A stretch of DNA of 64,000 nucleotides from Anaerolineae bacterium (GCA_021463195.1 JAJTXZ010000017.1:1-64000), one strand, 5' to 3'; shown: positions 41,282 to 48,188, numbered from the stretch's first letter. Notes: generated from the letters alone by a model not told the origin. Program-made: numbers and translations.

Positions 41282-42064
41282 TTACTTGCCGCGAAACTGC
41301 GGTTTTCTTTTTTCGCGGAACGCGCGCAATCCCTCTTGATGGTCCTCTGTCCGCAGCAAGATGCTTTGGGCGAGACCTTCCATCATGATGGCGGTCGTCT
41401 GGTCCGCGTTGGTCGCAAGATTGAGAATTTTCTTTGCCAACCCCAATGACTGCGGCGCGCGCTTGAGGAGCAATTCCGCATACGCGCGCGCTTCATCGAG
41501 CAGCTTGTCATCTGGCGCGACACGATTCACCAAGCCAATCGCCGCCGCGTCATTCGCCGCAAGCATCGTCCCCGCAAAAATCAATTCTTTGGCGCGCGCC
41601 ACGCCAATCAAGCGCGCGAACCGCGCGCAGCCGCCAATGCCGGGAATCAAGCCGATATAGTTTTCGCGAAAGCCGAGCGTGGCGCTCTCCGCCGCAAAGC
41701 GGACATCGCAGGCGAGCGCGAGCTCCAAACCGCCGCCGGTGGCGGCTCCGTTGATCGCGGCAATCACAGGTTTTTCGAGCATTTCTAAATCGTCAAAGAA
41801 CTTGACGAGGCGGCGACTGTGCGCGCGAAAAGTCGGCGTGAGCCAACCCTGCTCAAAGTGCGCGATGTCGCCGCCGGCAGAGAACGCGCGTCCCGCGCCG
41901 GTAAAGAGCGCGACGCGCACCTCGTCGTTAAAATAAAGCTCTTCTGTCAGCGCCGTCAGGTCGCGGCGCATCTCCATATTGATCGCGTTGAGATGGTCTG
42001 GACGATTCAGTGTGACCAGCGCGATACCATCTTGGAGCTCATATTGTAGGGTTTGGAATTCCAT
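41282..42064 (-). CDS. Enoyl-CoA hydratase (crotonase), last gene of the Paa-like operon
   Basis: A 260-residue crotonase from ATG 42064, with AAAAGGAACTTG just upstream. Oxyanion motifs are AFSAGGDIAHFEQ and NGAATGGGLELALACDVR. Both hydratase glutamates are conserved (FRENYIGLIPG and AKELIFAG). EDHQEGLRAFREKRKPQF is the C-terminus. It overlaps the small zinc-ribbon gene by 26 bases. In phenylacetate degradation, crotonases act as epoxide isomerase (PaaG) or oxepin-ring hydrolase and hydratase (PaaF, ECH), so it likely serves ring opening or beta-oxidation after the oxygenase step. Confidence 0.9.
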   Translation of the reverse strand: MEFQTLQYELQDGIALVTLNRPDHLNAINMEMRRDLTALTEELYFNDEVRVALFTGAGRAFSAGGDIAHFEQGWLTPTFRAHSRRLVKFFDDLEMLEKPVIAAINGAATGGGLELALACDVRFAAESATLGFRENYIGLIPGIGGCARFARLIGVARAKELIFAGTMLAANDAAAIGLVNRVAPDDKLLDEARAYAELLLKRAPQSLGLAKKILNLATNADQTTAIMMEGLAQSILLRTEDHQEGLRAFREKRKPQFRGK

Positions 42065-42281
42065 CAAGTTCCTTTTGTGGCGGTTCTTGCCACCGCACCA
42101 CATCAAACACCGTCTTGCAGCTGCGGCAGTAATATTGCGAGCAAAGCAAAAATTGGCTAAACAGCGAAAATAACTCGGTTTCGCGCGAAGCGCAGAACGG
42201 GCAAACAATTTCCGCGTTGACTTGGCTCGCGTCGCCTCTCGTCCGTCGTCCGTCGCCCGTCGTCCGTTGTTTGTCATTCAT
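42039..42281 (-). CDS. PaaD C-terminal zinc-ribbon as a separate small protein
   Basis: An 80-residue protein. Residues about 28-68 read CPFCASRETELFS...CSQYYCRSC...FDVVRW, which matches the C-terminal zinc-ribbon of PaaD (CPxCxSxxTxLxSxFxxxxCxxxYxCxxCxxxFD). PaaD is the Suf/MIP18-type assembly factor of the phenylacetyl-CoA epoxidase. Its DUF59 half is encoded separately at 43346-43693. The N-terminus (KQRTTGDGRRTRGD) is coded by a CGTCCGTCG repeat. The ATG overlaps the PaaC-like stop. Seen: cysteine pattern. Inferred: that the two pieces function together. Confidence 0.8.
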   Translation of the reverse strand: MNDKQRTTGDGRRTRGDASQVNAEIVCPFCASRETELFSLFSQFLLCSQYYCRSCKTVFDVVRWQEPPQKELDGIPNPTI

Positions 42282-42916
42282 GGCGTGGTCAATCCGCATT
42301 GAGTCAGCAATGTTTTGGTTTCATCGCTCCAACGTTGGCGCAGAATTTGATTTCCAGTCAGCGCGCCATCGGCGAAAGCGGCTTGCTCCATCGCGGCGAG
42401 CCAATCGGATGTTGGCTGCCAAAAGCGTTTTACCGCGTCTTGCATTGCGTCGCGCGTTTTTGTTTGCGCCGCAAGTTGGCGCAGCCAGCCCGCGCCATAT
42501 TGGCGATGAAACCATTCTTCTTGCGCGATTTTGGCGGCGCGTTGGCGCAAGGGGTCAGACCAAGCCGTTGTTGGGGGATTGGCATCGAGCAGCGCTTCGA
42601 ACGTTAATGTCATCGCGCGGTCAAACAATCCCACCGCGGCGATAAATTCCATCCAATTTCGAAAGGGCTGCTCGAGAATCGGCGCGCCCGATAATTGCGC
42701 GCGGCGCTCTTGCTCCAGATACGCTTCCGGCGCGTCCGGCGCGTTCTGCAGCATGGCATAAAGCCCGCGCGCATGTCCGAATTCGTCTTGCGTCATCGCG
42801 GCGGCGGCGACGGCTGCTTCCAACGCGGGCGCGCGATTCGTCCATTCTGAAAAACGACGCCCCAGCAGATATTTGCTGTCCGCGAGTTGCACAATCCAAG
42901 TGGGTTGAGTAATCAC
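42278..42916 (-). CDS. paaC: PaaC-like subunit of a phenylacetyl-CoA epoxidase-type oxygenase
   Basis: A 212-residue ferritin-like helical protein. YLLGRRFSEWTNRAPALE and the block around MTQDEFGHARGLYAML, then WMEFIAAVGLFDRAM and AQEEWFHRQYGAGWL, match PaaC. In classical PaaC the metal-ligand positions are lost (for example DLLGQ instead of DEFGH and EARYH for EEWFH, from memory of E. coli PaaC), and the subunit is structural. Here both E..H motifs are intact. The protein is shorter than E. coli PaaC (about 248). The ATG overlaps the second PaaB-like stop. Whether it binds iron is open. Confidence 0.85.
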   Translation of the reverse strand: MITQPTWIVQLADSKYLLGRRFSEWTNRAPALEAAVAAAAMTQDEFGHARGLYAMLQNAPDAPEAYLEQERRAQLSGAPILEQPFRNWMEFIAAVGLFDRAMTLTFEALLDANPPTTAWSDPLRQRAAKIAQEEWFHRQYGAGWLRQLAAQTKTRDAMQDAVKRFWQPTSDWLAAMEQAAFADGALTGNQILRQRWSDETKTLLTQCGLTTP

Positions 42917-43134
42917 AGCGCGCGCTCCGTCGAATCCGATATGGGAATGACTTGGGTGAGCGCCGCCGACGGAATCGCAATCATTTCAATCCAATCTGTT
43001 TCGTTAAATTGAGCGCGCGCTTGTTCGCTCAAGCGCGTCGAATCGGACGCGGCATCGTCCTCGACGCGCAGCGCGCCGAGGAACTCTAAAGGACGCTCGT
43101 ACAATTTACGGGCAAATACGAGATATTCAATCAT
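42913..43134 (-). CDS. paaB: PaaB-like small subunit, second copy
   Basis: A 73-residue protein, IEYLVFARKLYERPLEFLG at the start and IEMIAIPSAALTQVIPI near the end, matching the PaaB pattern EVFVR...RHVGS...WVVKASEI. PaaB (about 95 residues in E. coli) is a non-catalytic subunit that joins the PaaA/PaaC heterodimers. This copy has the core only. Start ATG at 43134 overlaps the stop of the first PaaB-like gene (43131). The two copies share only a general pattern, so the duplication is old and they may form a heteromer. Confidence 0.8.
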   Translation of the reverse strand: MIEYLVFARKLYERPLEFLGALRVEDDAASDSTRLSEQARAQFNETDWIEMIAIPSAALTQVIPISDSTERAL

Positions 43135-43349
43135 ACGATTGGAATGACAGATACAATGGCGCGGCGCGGCGCGATCATCATCTCTGACCACGTAAATTCT
43201 TGAAATGTCGCAAAGGCATAGACGCGCGCCAGCTCCACGCTGGGCGCGCTGACATTGCCAATGTGACGCAAGGTGTCTTCCGGCTTTACTTTGGCGAACA
43301 CTTCGTACACCTCATCCATCGCCGCGTCAGTCAAATGATTCGTGTTCAT
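43131..43349 (-). CDS. paaB: PaaB-like small subunit, first copy
   Basis: A 72-residue protein with DEVYEVFAKVKPEDTLRHIGNVSAPSVELARV, the recognisable EVFxR...HVG motif of PaaB, and a WSEMMIAPRRAIVSVIPI end. Its ATG at 43349 overlaps the DUF59 gene stop, and its stop overlaps the next PaaB-like gene, both by ATGA. Predicted to bridge the PaaA and PaaC subunits. Confidence 0.82.
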   Translation of the reverse strand: MNTNHLTDAAMDEVYEVFAKVKPEDTLRHIGNVSAPSVELARVYAFATFQEFTWSEMMIAPRRAIVSVIPIV

Positions 43350-43693
43350 ACAACCATCCCCAAACGCTGCAAACGTTCGCGCCCCTTGGCGGTCAAACGA
43401 TTTTTCGTCCACGGCGGATCCCACACGATTTCCATTTGCACGTTCGCGACGCCCGGCTCTTGGAGCAAGCGCGCGCGAATGTCGTCCACGATAAAGTGCA
43501 TGCACGGGCAGCCCATTGCCGTAAAGGTGAGCTGCACGCAAACGGTTTCGCCCTCGCGCTGCAAGCCGTAAATTAATCCCATATCCACCACGCTCAACGG
43601 AAATTCGGGGTCGGTTACGTCTTGGAGCGCCGTCCACAAGGATTGCGTTTCAGGAGATTGGAGATTGGAGATTGGGGACTGGAGATTGGTCAT
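43346..43693 (-). CDS. PaaD N-terminal DUF59 (MIP18) domain protein
   Basis: A 115-residue DUF59 protein. DPEFPLSVVDMGLIYGL, TAMGCPCMHFIVDDIR (with the conserved cysteine motif GCPC) and VWDPPWTKNRLTAKGRERL match the first two-thirds of PaaD (DPEIP...SGCPA...W...). It ends at RLQRLGMVV, where PaaD would continue into the zinc ribbon; that ribbon is found as the separate gene at 42039-42281. The first 12 residues (NLQSPISNLQSPET) are coded by the GATTGGAGATTGG repeat. ATGA overlaps with PaaA upstream and PaaB downstream. It probably helps mature the oxygenase cluster. Confidence 0.85.
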   Translation of the reverse strand: MTNLQSPISNLQSPETQSLWTALQDVTDPEFPLSVVDMGLIYGLQREGETVCVQLTFTAMGCPCMHFIVDDIRARLLQEPGVANVQMEIVWDPPWTKNRLTAKGRERLQRLGMVV

Positions 43694-44628
43694 GTTTGAT
43701 TTCCAATCTCGAAATGCAGCTCGCGGTAGCCGCGCTGCAAATCGTCAACAAACTCTTTGTTTTTTGGCCCGCGCGCCTTCCAGCGTTCCAGCACGGCGTC
43801 CCACGAAATCGGTCCGTTCTCAAAGCGCCAGCGTTTTTCCGCCGCATCGAATTCGGAGGGAAAAGGAAAATCAAGCACGTACTTGCTTTGCTGCGCGTCG
43901 TAATGCGCGGGAACATTCAAACCCAATTCTTGACACAACGGAATGGCGGTGCTCATCCAGATTTGGCGCAGGGTGTCGTTGCTGCTCCCCTTGAAACCGT
44001 AACCGAGCTGCTCGCCGTGCTTTTTCAAATCGTCGGGCAAGCCGAACCACTCGATGGTGAGCGGAAACATCCAATCCACCGCGCGCTGCAATTTTTCGCG
44101 TCCCCCGGGCTGCTCGATAATTTTCCGCATCCACGTCTCGCCGTGCCGCAAATGAAAATTCTCCTCGCGGTCCACTTTGAGTAGCGCGCGTTTCCACGGT
44201 CCGAACGTCGTATGTTTGTACACGTCGCCCAACAAAACATAGCCGGCGCGATCATAGAATGCGTTGGCGACAACCAGCTCGGTCCACGAATCGAGCGGCA
44301 CGTCAAAGGCATAGGGATATTTGAACGCTTCGGGTTTGCGCTCATAGACGAGCTGCTCTTTGTCTATGCCCAAATCTTGGAGCAAGCGATAAGCGATTTG
44401 CGCGTGCCCCAATTCATCTTGAATAATGCCGGTAGCGGAGATATACGCGTTGAGCGACGGCGCGTCTTGGGCGGCATGATAATATGCGGGCGCGCTGACG
44501 AGTTCCGTATCGGCGGAAACGGTGAGGATGCGTCGAATCCCTTCTAGATAGATGGGACTCATCTGCTCGACGGTCTCGACCATCTTGCCTTCGCGAATGC
44601 GCGTTTGTACCGCTTGTTCAGAAATCAT
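43690..44628 (-). CDS. paaA: PaaA-like catalytic subunit of a diiron acyl-CoA epoxidase
   Basis: A 312-residue ferritin-like protein, start ATG 44628 (MISEQAVQ). Metal ligands look complete: glutamate in SADTELVSAPAY, the ExxH pair in IQDELGHAQ, an aspartate/glutamate in the helix WTELVVANAFYDRAG, and the second pair in VDREENFHLRHGE. The C-terminal half (NDTLRQIWMSTAIPLCQELGL) matches PaaA. PaaA in E. coli converts phenylacetyl-CoA to the 1,2-epoxide with PaaB, C and E. The first gene of the tight ATGA-linked cluster; a crotonase gene ends 2 bases upstream. The PaaE reductase is not in the window. Confidence 0.88.
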   Translation of the reverse strand: MISEQAVQTRIREGKMVETVEQMSPIYLEGIRRILTVSADTELVSAPAYYHAAQDAPSLNAYISATGIIQDELGHAQIAYRLLQDLGIDKEQLVYERKPEAFKYPYAFDVPLDSWTELVVANAFYDRAGYVLLGDVYKHTTFGPWKRALLKVDREENFHLRHGETWMRKIIEQPGGREKLQRAVDWMFPLTIEWFGLPDDLKKHGEQLGYGFKGSSNDTLRQIWMSTAIPLCQELGLNVPAHYDAQQSKYVLDFPFPSEFDAAEKRWRFENGPISWDAVLERWKARGPKNKEFVDDLQRGYRELHFEIGNQT

Positions 44629-44629
44629 T

Positions 44630-45412
44630 TCATTTGCCCTTGAAACTTGCCTGCCGCTTTTCCACAAATGCCGCGATGCCCTCTTGCGCGTCCGCTGTAT
44701 AAAAGAGCGGTTCAACCAATTTGCGTTCAAACGCCAGCGCGTCGTGCAGCGAAAGCGCAATGCCTTCGTACACCGCTTTTTTGATTTCGCCAATCGCGAG
44801 ACTCGCGCCCGCTGCCACTTTGCGCGCGTACGCTTCCGTTTCCGCGTAAAGTTTCTCTGCTGGGAAAAGCTTGTTGACCAGCCCCAAACGCTGCGCCTCT
44901 TCCGGGCCGACAGTTTCGCCGGTGAGCATCAGCTCTAACGCTTTGCTTACACCAACGAGACGCGGCAAACGCTGCGTGCCGCCGTTGCCGGGCAGCAAGC
45001 CCAGAGTCACTTCGGGCAAACCCAGACGATAATTGCCTTGCGCGGCAAAACGCAAATCGCACGCCAGCGCCATCTCCAATCCGCCGCCGAGCGCGTGCGC
45101 GTTAATCGCGGCGACATACACTTTTGGACTGCGCGCCATCTTTTCCAGCGCGCGGTGCGCGGTGCGAATCATCTCCATATTCTCTTCCGCGCTGCTCGCT
45201 TGGAATGTCTTGATATCGGCGCCAGCGGAAAAAAATTTTTCGGACGCGCTTTTGAGAATAACCGCTTTCACCTGCGAGTCGTTATCCGCCGCATCAATCG
45301 CCGCGTCCAACTGCTGCATGAAATAAATGTCATAGCTGTTCGCGGGCGGGCGGTTTAGCGTAATCGTTCCAATACTTTCAGATTTTGTAAAAGTGACGAC
45401 TGTTTCACTCAT
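44630..45412 (-). CDS. Enoyl-CoA hydratase/isomerase upstream of paaA
   Basis: A 260-residue crotonase. Oxyanion motifs are FFSAGADIKTFQ and NAHALGGGLEMALACDLR, and the hydratase glutamates are present (LGLPEVTLGLLPGNGGT and ALELMLTG). EGIAAFVEKRQASFKGK is the C-terminus. Its stop lies 2 bases from the PaaA start, so it is translated with the oxygenase. In organisms with a stand-alone PaaN-type aldehyde dehydrogenase, a crotonase (ECH) does the oxepin-CoA ring hydrolysis; the same pair, ALDH plus crotonase, is found here. Confidence 0.9.
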   Translation of the reverse strand: MSETVVTFTKSESIGTITLNRPPANSYDIYFMQQLDAAIDAADNDSQVKAVILKSASEKFFSAGADIKTFQASSAEENMEMIRTAHRALEKMARSPKVYVAAINAHALGGGLEMALACDLRFAAQGNYRLGLPEVTLGLLPGNGGTQRLPRLVGVSKALELMLTGETVGPEEAQRLGLVNKLFPAEKLYAETEAYARKVAAGASLAIGEIKKAVYEGIALSLHDALAFERKLVEPLFYTADAQEGIAAFVEKRQASFKGK

Positions 45413-45500
45413 GTAGAGTTCTCCTGATGAGAGATGAGACTAGAGACGAGAGATTTCTCACTCCGTTCGAAATGACAATCTCCAACCTCCAATCTCTATC
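45413..45500. repeat. GAGAGATGAGAC / CCTCCAATCTC repeat tract
   Basis: The gap between the aldehyde dehydrogenase and crotonase genes is filled with purine-rich units (GATGAGAGATGAGACTAGAG) followed by CCAACCTCCAATCTC. Type is the same as at 3500-3757 and 15955-16010. Confidence 0.7.
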
Positions 45501-45501
45501 T

Positions 45502-46968
45502 TTACTCCCAATCCAATCCGCCAAACACCGCGCCCTTGTGTTCCACGTAATATTCGACCGCTTCGGGACCGTGTTCTTGTCCGATGCCCGATGCTTTGAC
45601 GCCGCCGAAAGGCAATTCGTCATAGCCGTAGTGAATCTGATTCACCCACGTTACGCCCGCGTCAATTTCGCGGATGGCGCGATTCGCCCAGCTCATGTTC
45701 TGCGTCCAAATCGAAGAGCCGAGTCCCCACGGACTGCGATTCGCTTTTTCAATCGCTTCGTCGAGCGTCTTGACCTTCCAAACGGGCAGCACGGGACCGA
45801 ATACTTCTTCTGTCGCCAGACGACTGTCTTCCGGCGCATTCACCACCACTGCCGGTTCGAAATAGTGACCGTCTTGGAGCGCCGGGTCATCCGGACGTTT
45901 GCCGCCGACCAACACTTGGGCGCCTTTATTCACCGCGTCGGCGAGTTGGCTTTCAATTTCTTCGCGCTGATACGCGGTGTGCAGGGGCCCCATGCGAATA
46001 AACGGTTTTTCGGGACGCGTCGCGCCGTCGCCCACGCGATAGTTGGCGACTTTATCAACGAGCCCTTGAACAAATTCGTCGTACACCTCTTCAAACACGT
46101 ACAAACGTTTGATGGCAAGACACTGCTGTCCCGCGTTCCAATAACGCCCCACCGCCACGCCGCTGAGCGCGCGCTTGATGTTCGCGTCGGGACAGATGAT
46201 GCACGGGTCAGAGCCGCCCAGTTCGAGCGTGATGCGTTTGAAATCCGCGCCCGCCAACTGCATTACGCGCCGCCCCGTTTCAGAGGAACCGGTCAGCGCC
46301 ACGCGCCGCACTGCCGGATGCGTGATTAAACTTTCGCCCACTGTACTCCCCGAACCGGTGAGACACTGCAAAACGCCCGGCGGCAGACCCGCTTCGTTCA
46401 ACAAGCCAATGATTTTTAGCGCGGCAAGCGGTGTCGTGCGCGCGGGTTTGATGATGATGGGATTGCCTGCAATCAACGCGGGTCCGATTTTGGTGCCCAT
46501 CAGAGTGAGCGGAAAATTCCAGGGGATGATTCCGACAGATATTCCTACCGGACGTTTGAGGACCAGCCCGTACGCATGTTTGCCGAGCGCGGGCGGGAGG
46601 GGAACTTGGGCGCCGCGCAGTTTGCTGGCTAACCCCGCGTAAAATTCCATGCCGTGTAAAAAGTGATGCAGCTCGCCTTGCGCTTCGAACAACGGTTTGC
46701 CTTGTTCGGCGGTAAGCAATTCGGCGAGCTCTTTTGCTTGCGCTTCCACGCGCTGCAAACCTTTGCGAATGAGCGCGGCGCGGTCATCCGGCGAAATTTC
46801 AGCCCACGCGGCGAGCGCGGCTTGCGCGTGCTTGACAGCCAACTCAACGTCCGCGCGATTCGCCGATGGGACAGTATCCACAATTTTGCCGTTAGCGGGA
46901 TTAATGACCGGATACGTTTCGCCGCTTTGCGCGTCCGCCCACTGCCCATTGATAAACATCTTTGCCAT
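45502..46968 (-). CDS. NAD(P)-dependent aldehyde dehydrogenase
   Basis: A 488-residue aldehyde dehydrogenase. IPWNFPLTLMGTKIGPALI (Rossmann entry), VALTGSSETGRRVMQ, the catalytic glutamate in ITLELGGSDPC, and the catalytic cysteine in NAGQQCLAIKRLYV are all present. The length fits the succinate-semialdehyde/aryl aldehyde dehydrogenase group. It is the first structural gene downstream of the TetR gene, followed by a crotonase and the PaaA-like gene, which suggests it oxidises an acyl-CoA semialdehyde released on ring opening (the job of the PaaZ ALDH domain or PaaN). A MaoC hydratase domain, fused in PaaZ, is absent. Confidence 0.9.
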   Translation of the reverse strand: MAKMFINGQWADAQSGETYPVINPANGKIVDTVPSANRADVELAVKHAQAALAAWAEISPDDRAALIRKGLQRVEAQAKELAELLTAEQGKPLFEAQGELHHFLHGMEFYAGLASKLRGAQVPLPPALGKHAYGLVLKRPVGISVGIIPWNFPLTLMGTKIGPALIAGNPIIIKPARTTPLAALKIIGLLNEAGLPPGVLQCLTGSGSTVGESLITHPAVRRVALTGSSETGRRVMQLAGADFKRITLELGGSDPCIICPDANIKRALSGVAVGRYWNAGQQCLAIKRLYVFEEVYDEFVQGLVDKVANYRVGDGATRPEKPFIRMGPLHTAYQREEIESQLADAVNKGAQVLVGGKRPDDPALQDGHYFEPAVVVNAPEDSRLATEEVFGPVLPVWKVKTLDEAIEKANRSPWGLGSSIWTQNMSWANRAIREIDAGVTWVNQIHYGYDELPFGGVKASGIGQEHGPEAVEYYVEHKGAVFGGLDWE

Positions 46969-46996
46969 TTAAACTGTTATAGAAACAAAGCATTTG

Positions 46997-47614
46997 TTAC
47001 GCGGTCACGCGCTTGCGCGTTCCGCGCGGCAAATGCTTTATCCCTGCTCCATTAAAAAATATTCGAGTAACGAATTCCAACATCGCGTCCTGATTTTCAA
47101 AGACGCGCTCGGCATAGCCGGTGAGCATCACTTCGACAATCGCCGCATAGGTCCACGAGAGCAAGCGCGGGTCGCCTGTCAACAAGCCATCCCGAATGCC
47201 GTCCGTGACAATAACTTGAATCTGTTCCGGCAAAGCGGATTGGTACGCCCGCACCAGTTGACTGCGAACGGGGTCTTTGAAATTATTGATGTCGCGGCGC
47301 ACCAATTTCATCACATCCCGTTTTTCGCGCCCCAGTTCCAAAAAGACGCGTGTCAAGCGCGTCAAACGCTCTCGACACGTCCCGGAACTTTCCGCCGCTT
47401 TTTGAAAGAGCTCTTTTTTTTCTTGCAGAGCCGATTCTAACATCGCGATATAGAGCGCCTCTTTGTTGGCAAAGTGATGATACGCCGCGCCCTTGGTCAC
47501 GCCCGCGTTCGCCGCAATCTCTGTCATCGTCACATCAGCGTAATTTTTGCTCAAGAACAAAGCTTCGGCGGAGAAAAGCAGCTTGGCGATAGTGGCGAGA
47601 GATTTGGAATGCAT
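46997..47614 (-). CDS. TetR-family regulator at the head of the Paa-like operon
   Basis: A 205-residue TetR protein from ATG 47614 (MHSKSLATIAKLLF). The HTH reads VTMTEIAANAGVTKGAAYHHF, followed by NKEALYIAML. An upstream frame continues to 47767 but has no family homology. It lies 28 bases upstream of the aldehyde dehydrogenase gene on the same strand. TetR-type PaaR proteins control phenylacetate genes in Thermus and Burkholderia and release DNA on binding the aryl-CoA, so the same role is plausible. A palindromic site precedes its start. Confidence 0.88.
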   Translation of the reverse strand: MHSKSLATIAKLLFSAEALFLSKNYADVTMTEIAANAGVTKGAAYHHFANKEALYIAMLESALQEKKELFQKAAESSGTCRERLTRLTRVFLELGREKRDVMKLVRRDINNFKDPVRSQLVRAYQSALPEQIQVIVTDGIRDGLLTGDPRLLSWTYAAIVEVMLTGYAERVFENQDAMLEFVTRIFFNGAGIKHLPRGTRKRVTA

Positions 47615-47630
47615 GTGCGGATAAAAAAAA

Positions 47631-47646
47631 TACGTACTGGTCGGTA
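47631..47646. promoter_or_regulatory. Palindrome upstream of the TetR gene (operator candidate)
   Basis: TACGTACTGGTCGGTA has symmetric TACnnAC and GTnnGTA halves (10 of 16 positions symmetric) and lies 17 nt before the TetR ATG. This is a usual place for autoregulation, though the sequence is only an imperfect palindrome. Confidence 0.4.
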
Positions 47647-47837
47647 TCTTTTGTGGCAATTTAACATAGCCAAGAGGCAAAGTCAATAGGTTTTTTCTGA
47701 ATTTTTGTTTTGGGACAGATTGACACGGCGCATAGTGAATGTTAAAATACCGATAAATAGCGCGCAACGCGCAATAATTTATTTAGAACGCGTATTTTCT
47801 GATAAAGCGCGTTATTCTTGGCGCAGACGAGCGTATT

Positions 47838-48188
47838 ATGGCGATTCAACGCGAATATCTTTCACCCAATGAGATTGCTGAATATCTTGGCATTTCTCCT
47901 TTCACCATTCGCCGTTATATCAAATTAGGTGAATTAAAAGCGGTCAAACTATTGGGCAGTTTTCGCGTCCACAAAAACGACCTTGCGGCGTTTCTCAAAG
48001 CCCATGAGGTGAATCCCGCCGAAGAAAATTTGCCAGAGGATGACCACGCGAATCTTGGCGTGCCGCCGCAACTTGCGCCTCTGCCCGCGTCCCCCCCTGT
48101 CGTCGTCGGCGCGCCCGATATCTCGATGCCGCAAAATCCCGCGCGCCGCCCGCGCGGCAGACCGCGCAAAAATCCGCTGCCAATGTAA
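47838..48188 (+). CDS. HTH_17 (excisionase-type) DNA-binding protein with AT-hook tail
   Basis: A 116-residue protein. Residues 6-55 form a MerR-like winged helix (LSPNEIAEYLGISPFTIRRYIKLGELKAVKL), the DNA-binding fold of excisionases and BldC. A Pro/Ala-rich linker (about 65-95) follows, then an AT-hook core (RRPRGRPRKNP) near the C-terminus. That is an unusual pairing in bacteria, giving two DNA contacts. It reads divergently from the TetR gene and convergently with a hydrolase gene. No ribosome site is strong; the ATG 47838 is the first in frame. Targets unknown; chromosome or gene regulation is plausible. Confidence 0.85.
   Translation: MAIQREYLSPNEIAEYLGISPFTIRRYIKLGELKAVKLLGSFRVHKNDLAAFLKAHEVNPAEENLPEDDHANLGVPPQLAPLPASPPVVVGAPDISMPQNPARRPRGRPRKNPLPM

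Noticed and set aside
42039-42281. Zinc-ribbon gene as a chance frame
   Set aside because: Considered because it is short, repeat-coded at the N-terminus and overlaps the crotonase start, but the PaaD-type cysteine pattern, ATGA overlap and position speak for a real gene.
43131-43637. 168-codon version of the first PaaB-like gene
   Set aside because: The upstream part overlaps the DUF59 gene in another frame; the ATG at 43349 gives the PaaB-like core and an ATGA overlap.
45427-46329. 300-codon plus-strand frame opposite the aldehyde dehydrogenase
   Set aside because: Antisense shadow; the aldehyde dehydrogenase motifs on the minus strand are complete.
46997-47767. 256-codon version of the TetR protein
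   Set aside because: TetR proteins begin close to the HTH; the extra 51 residues are from the promoter region.
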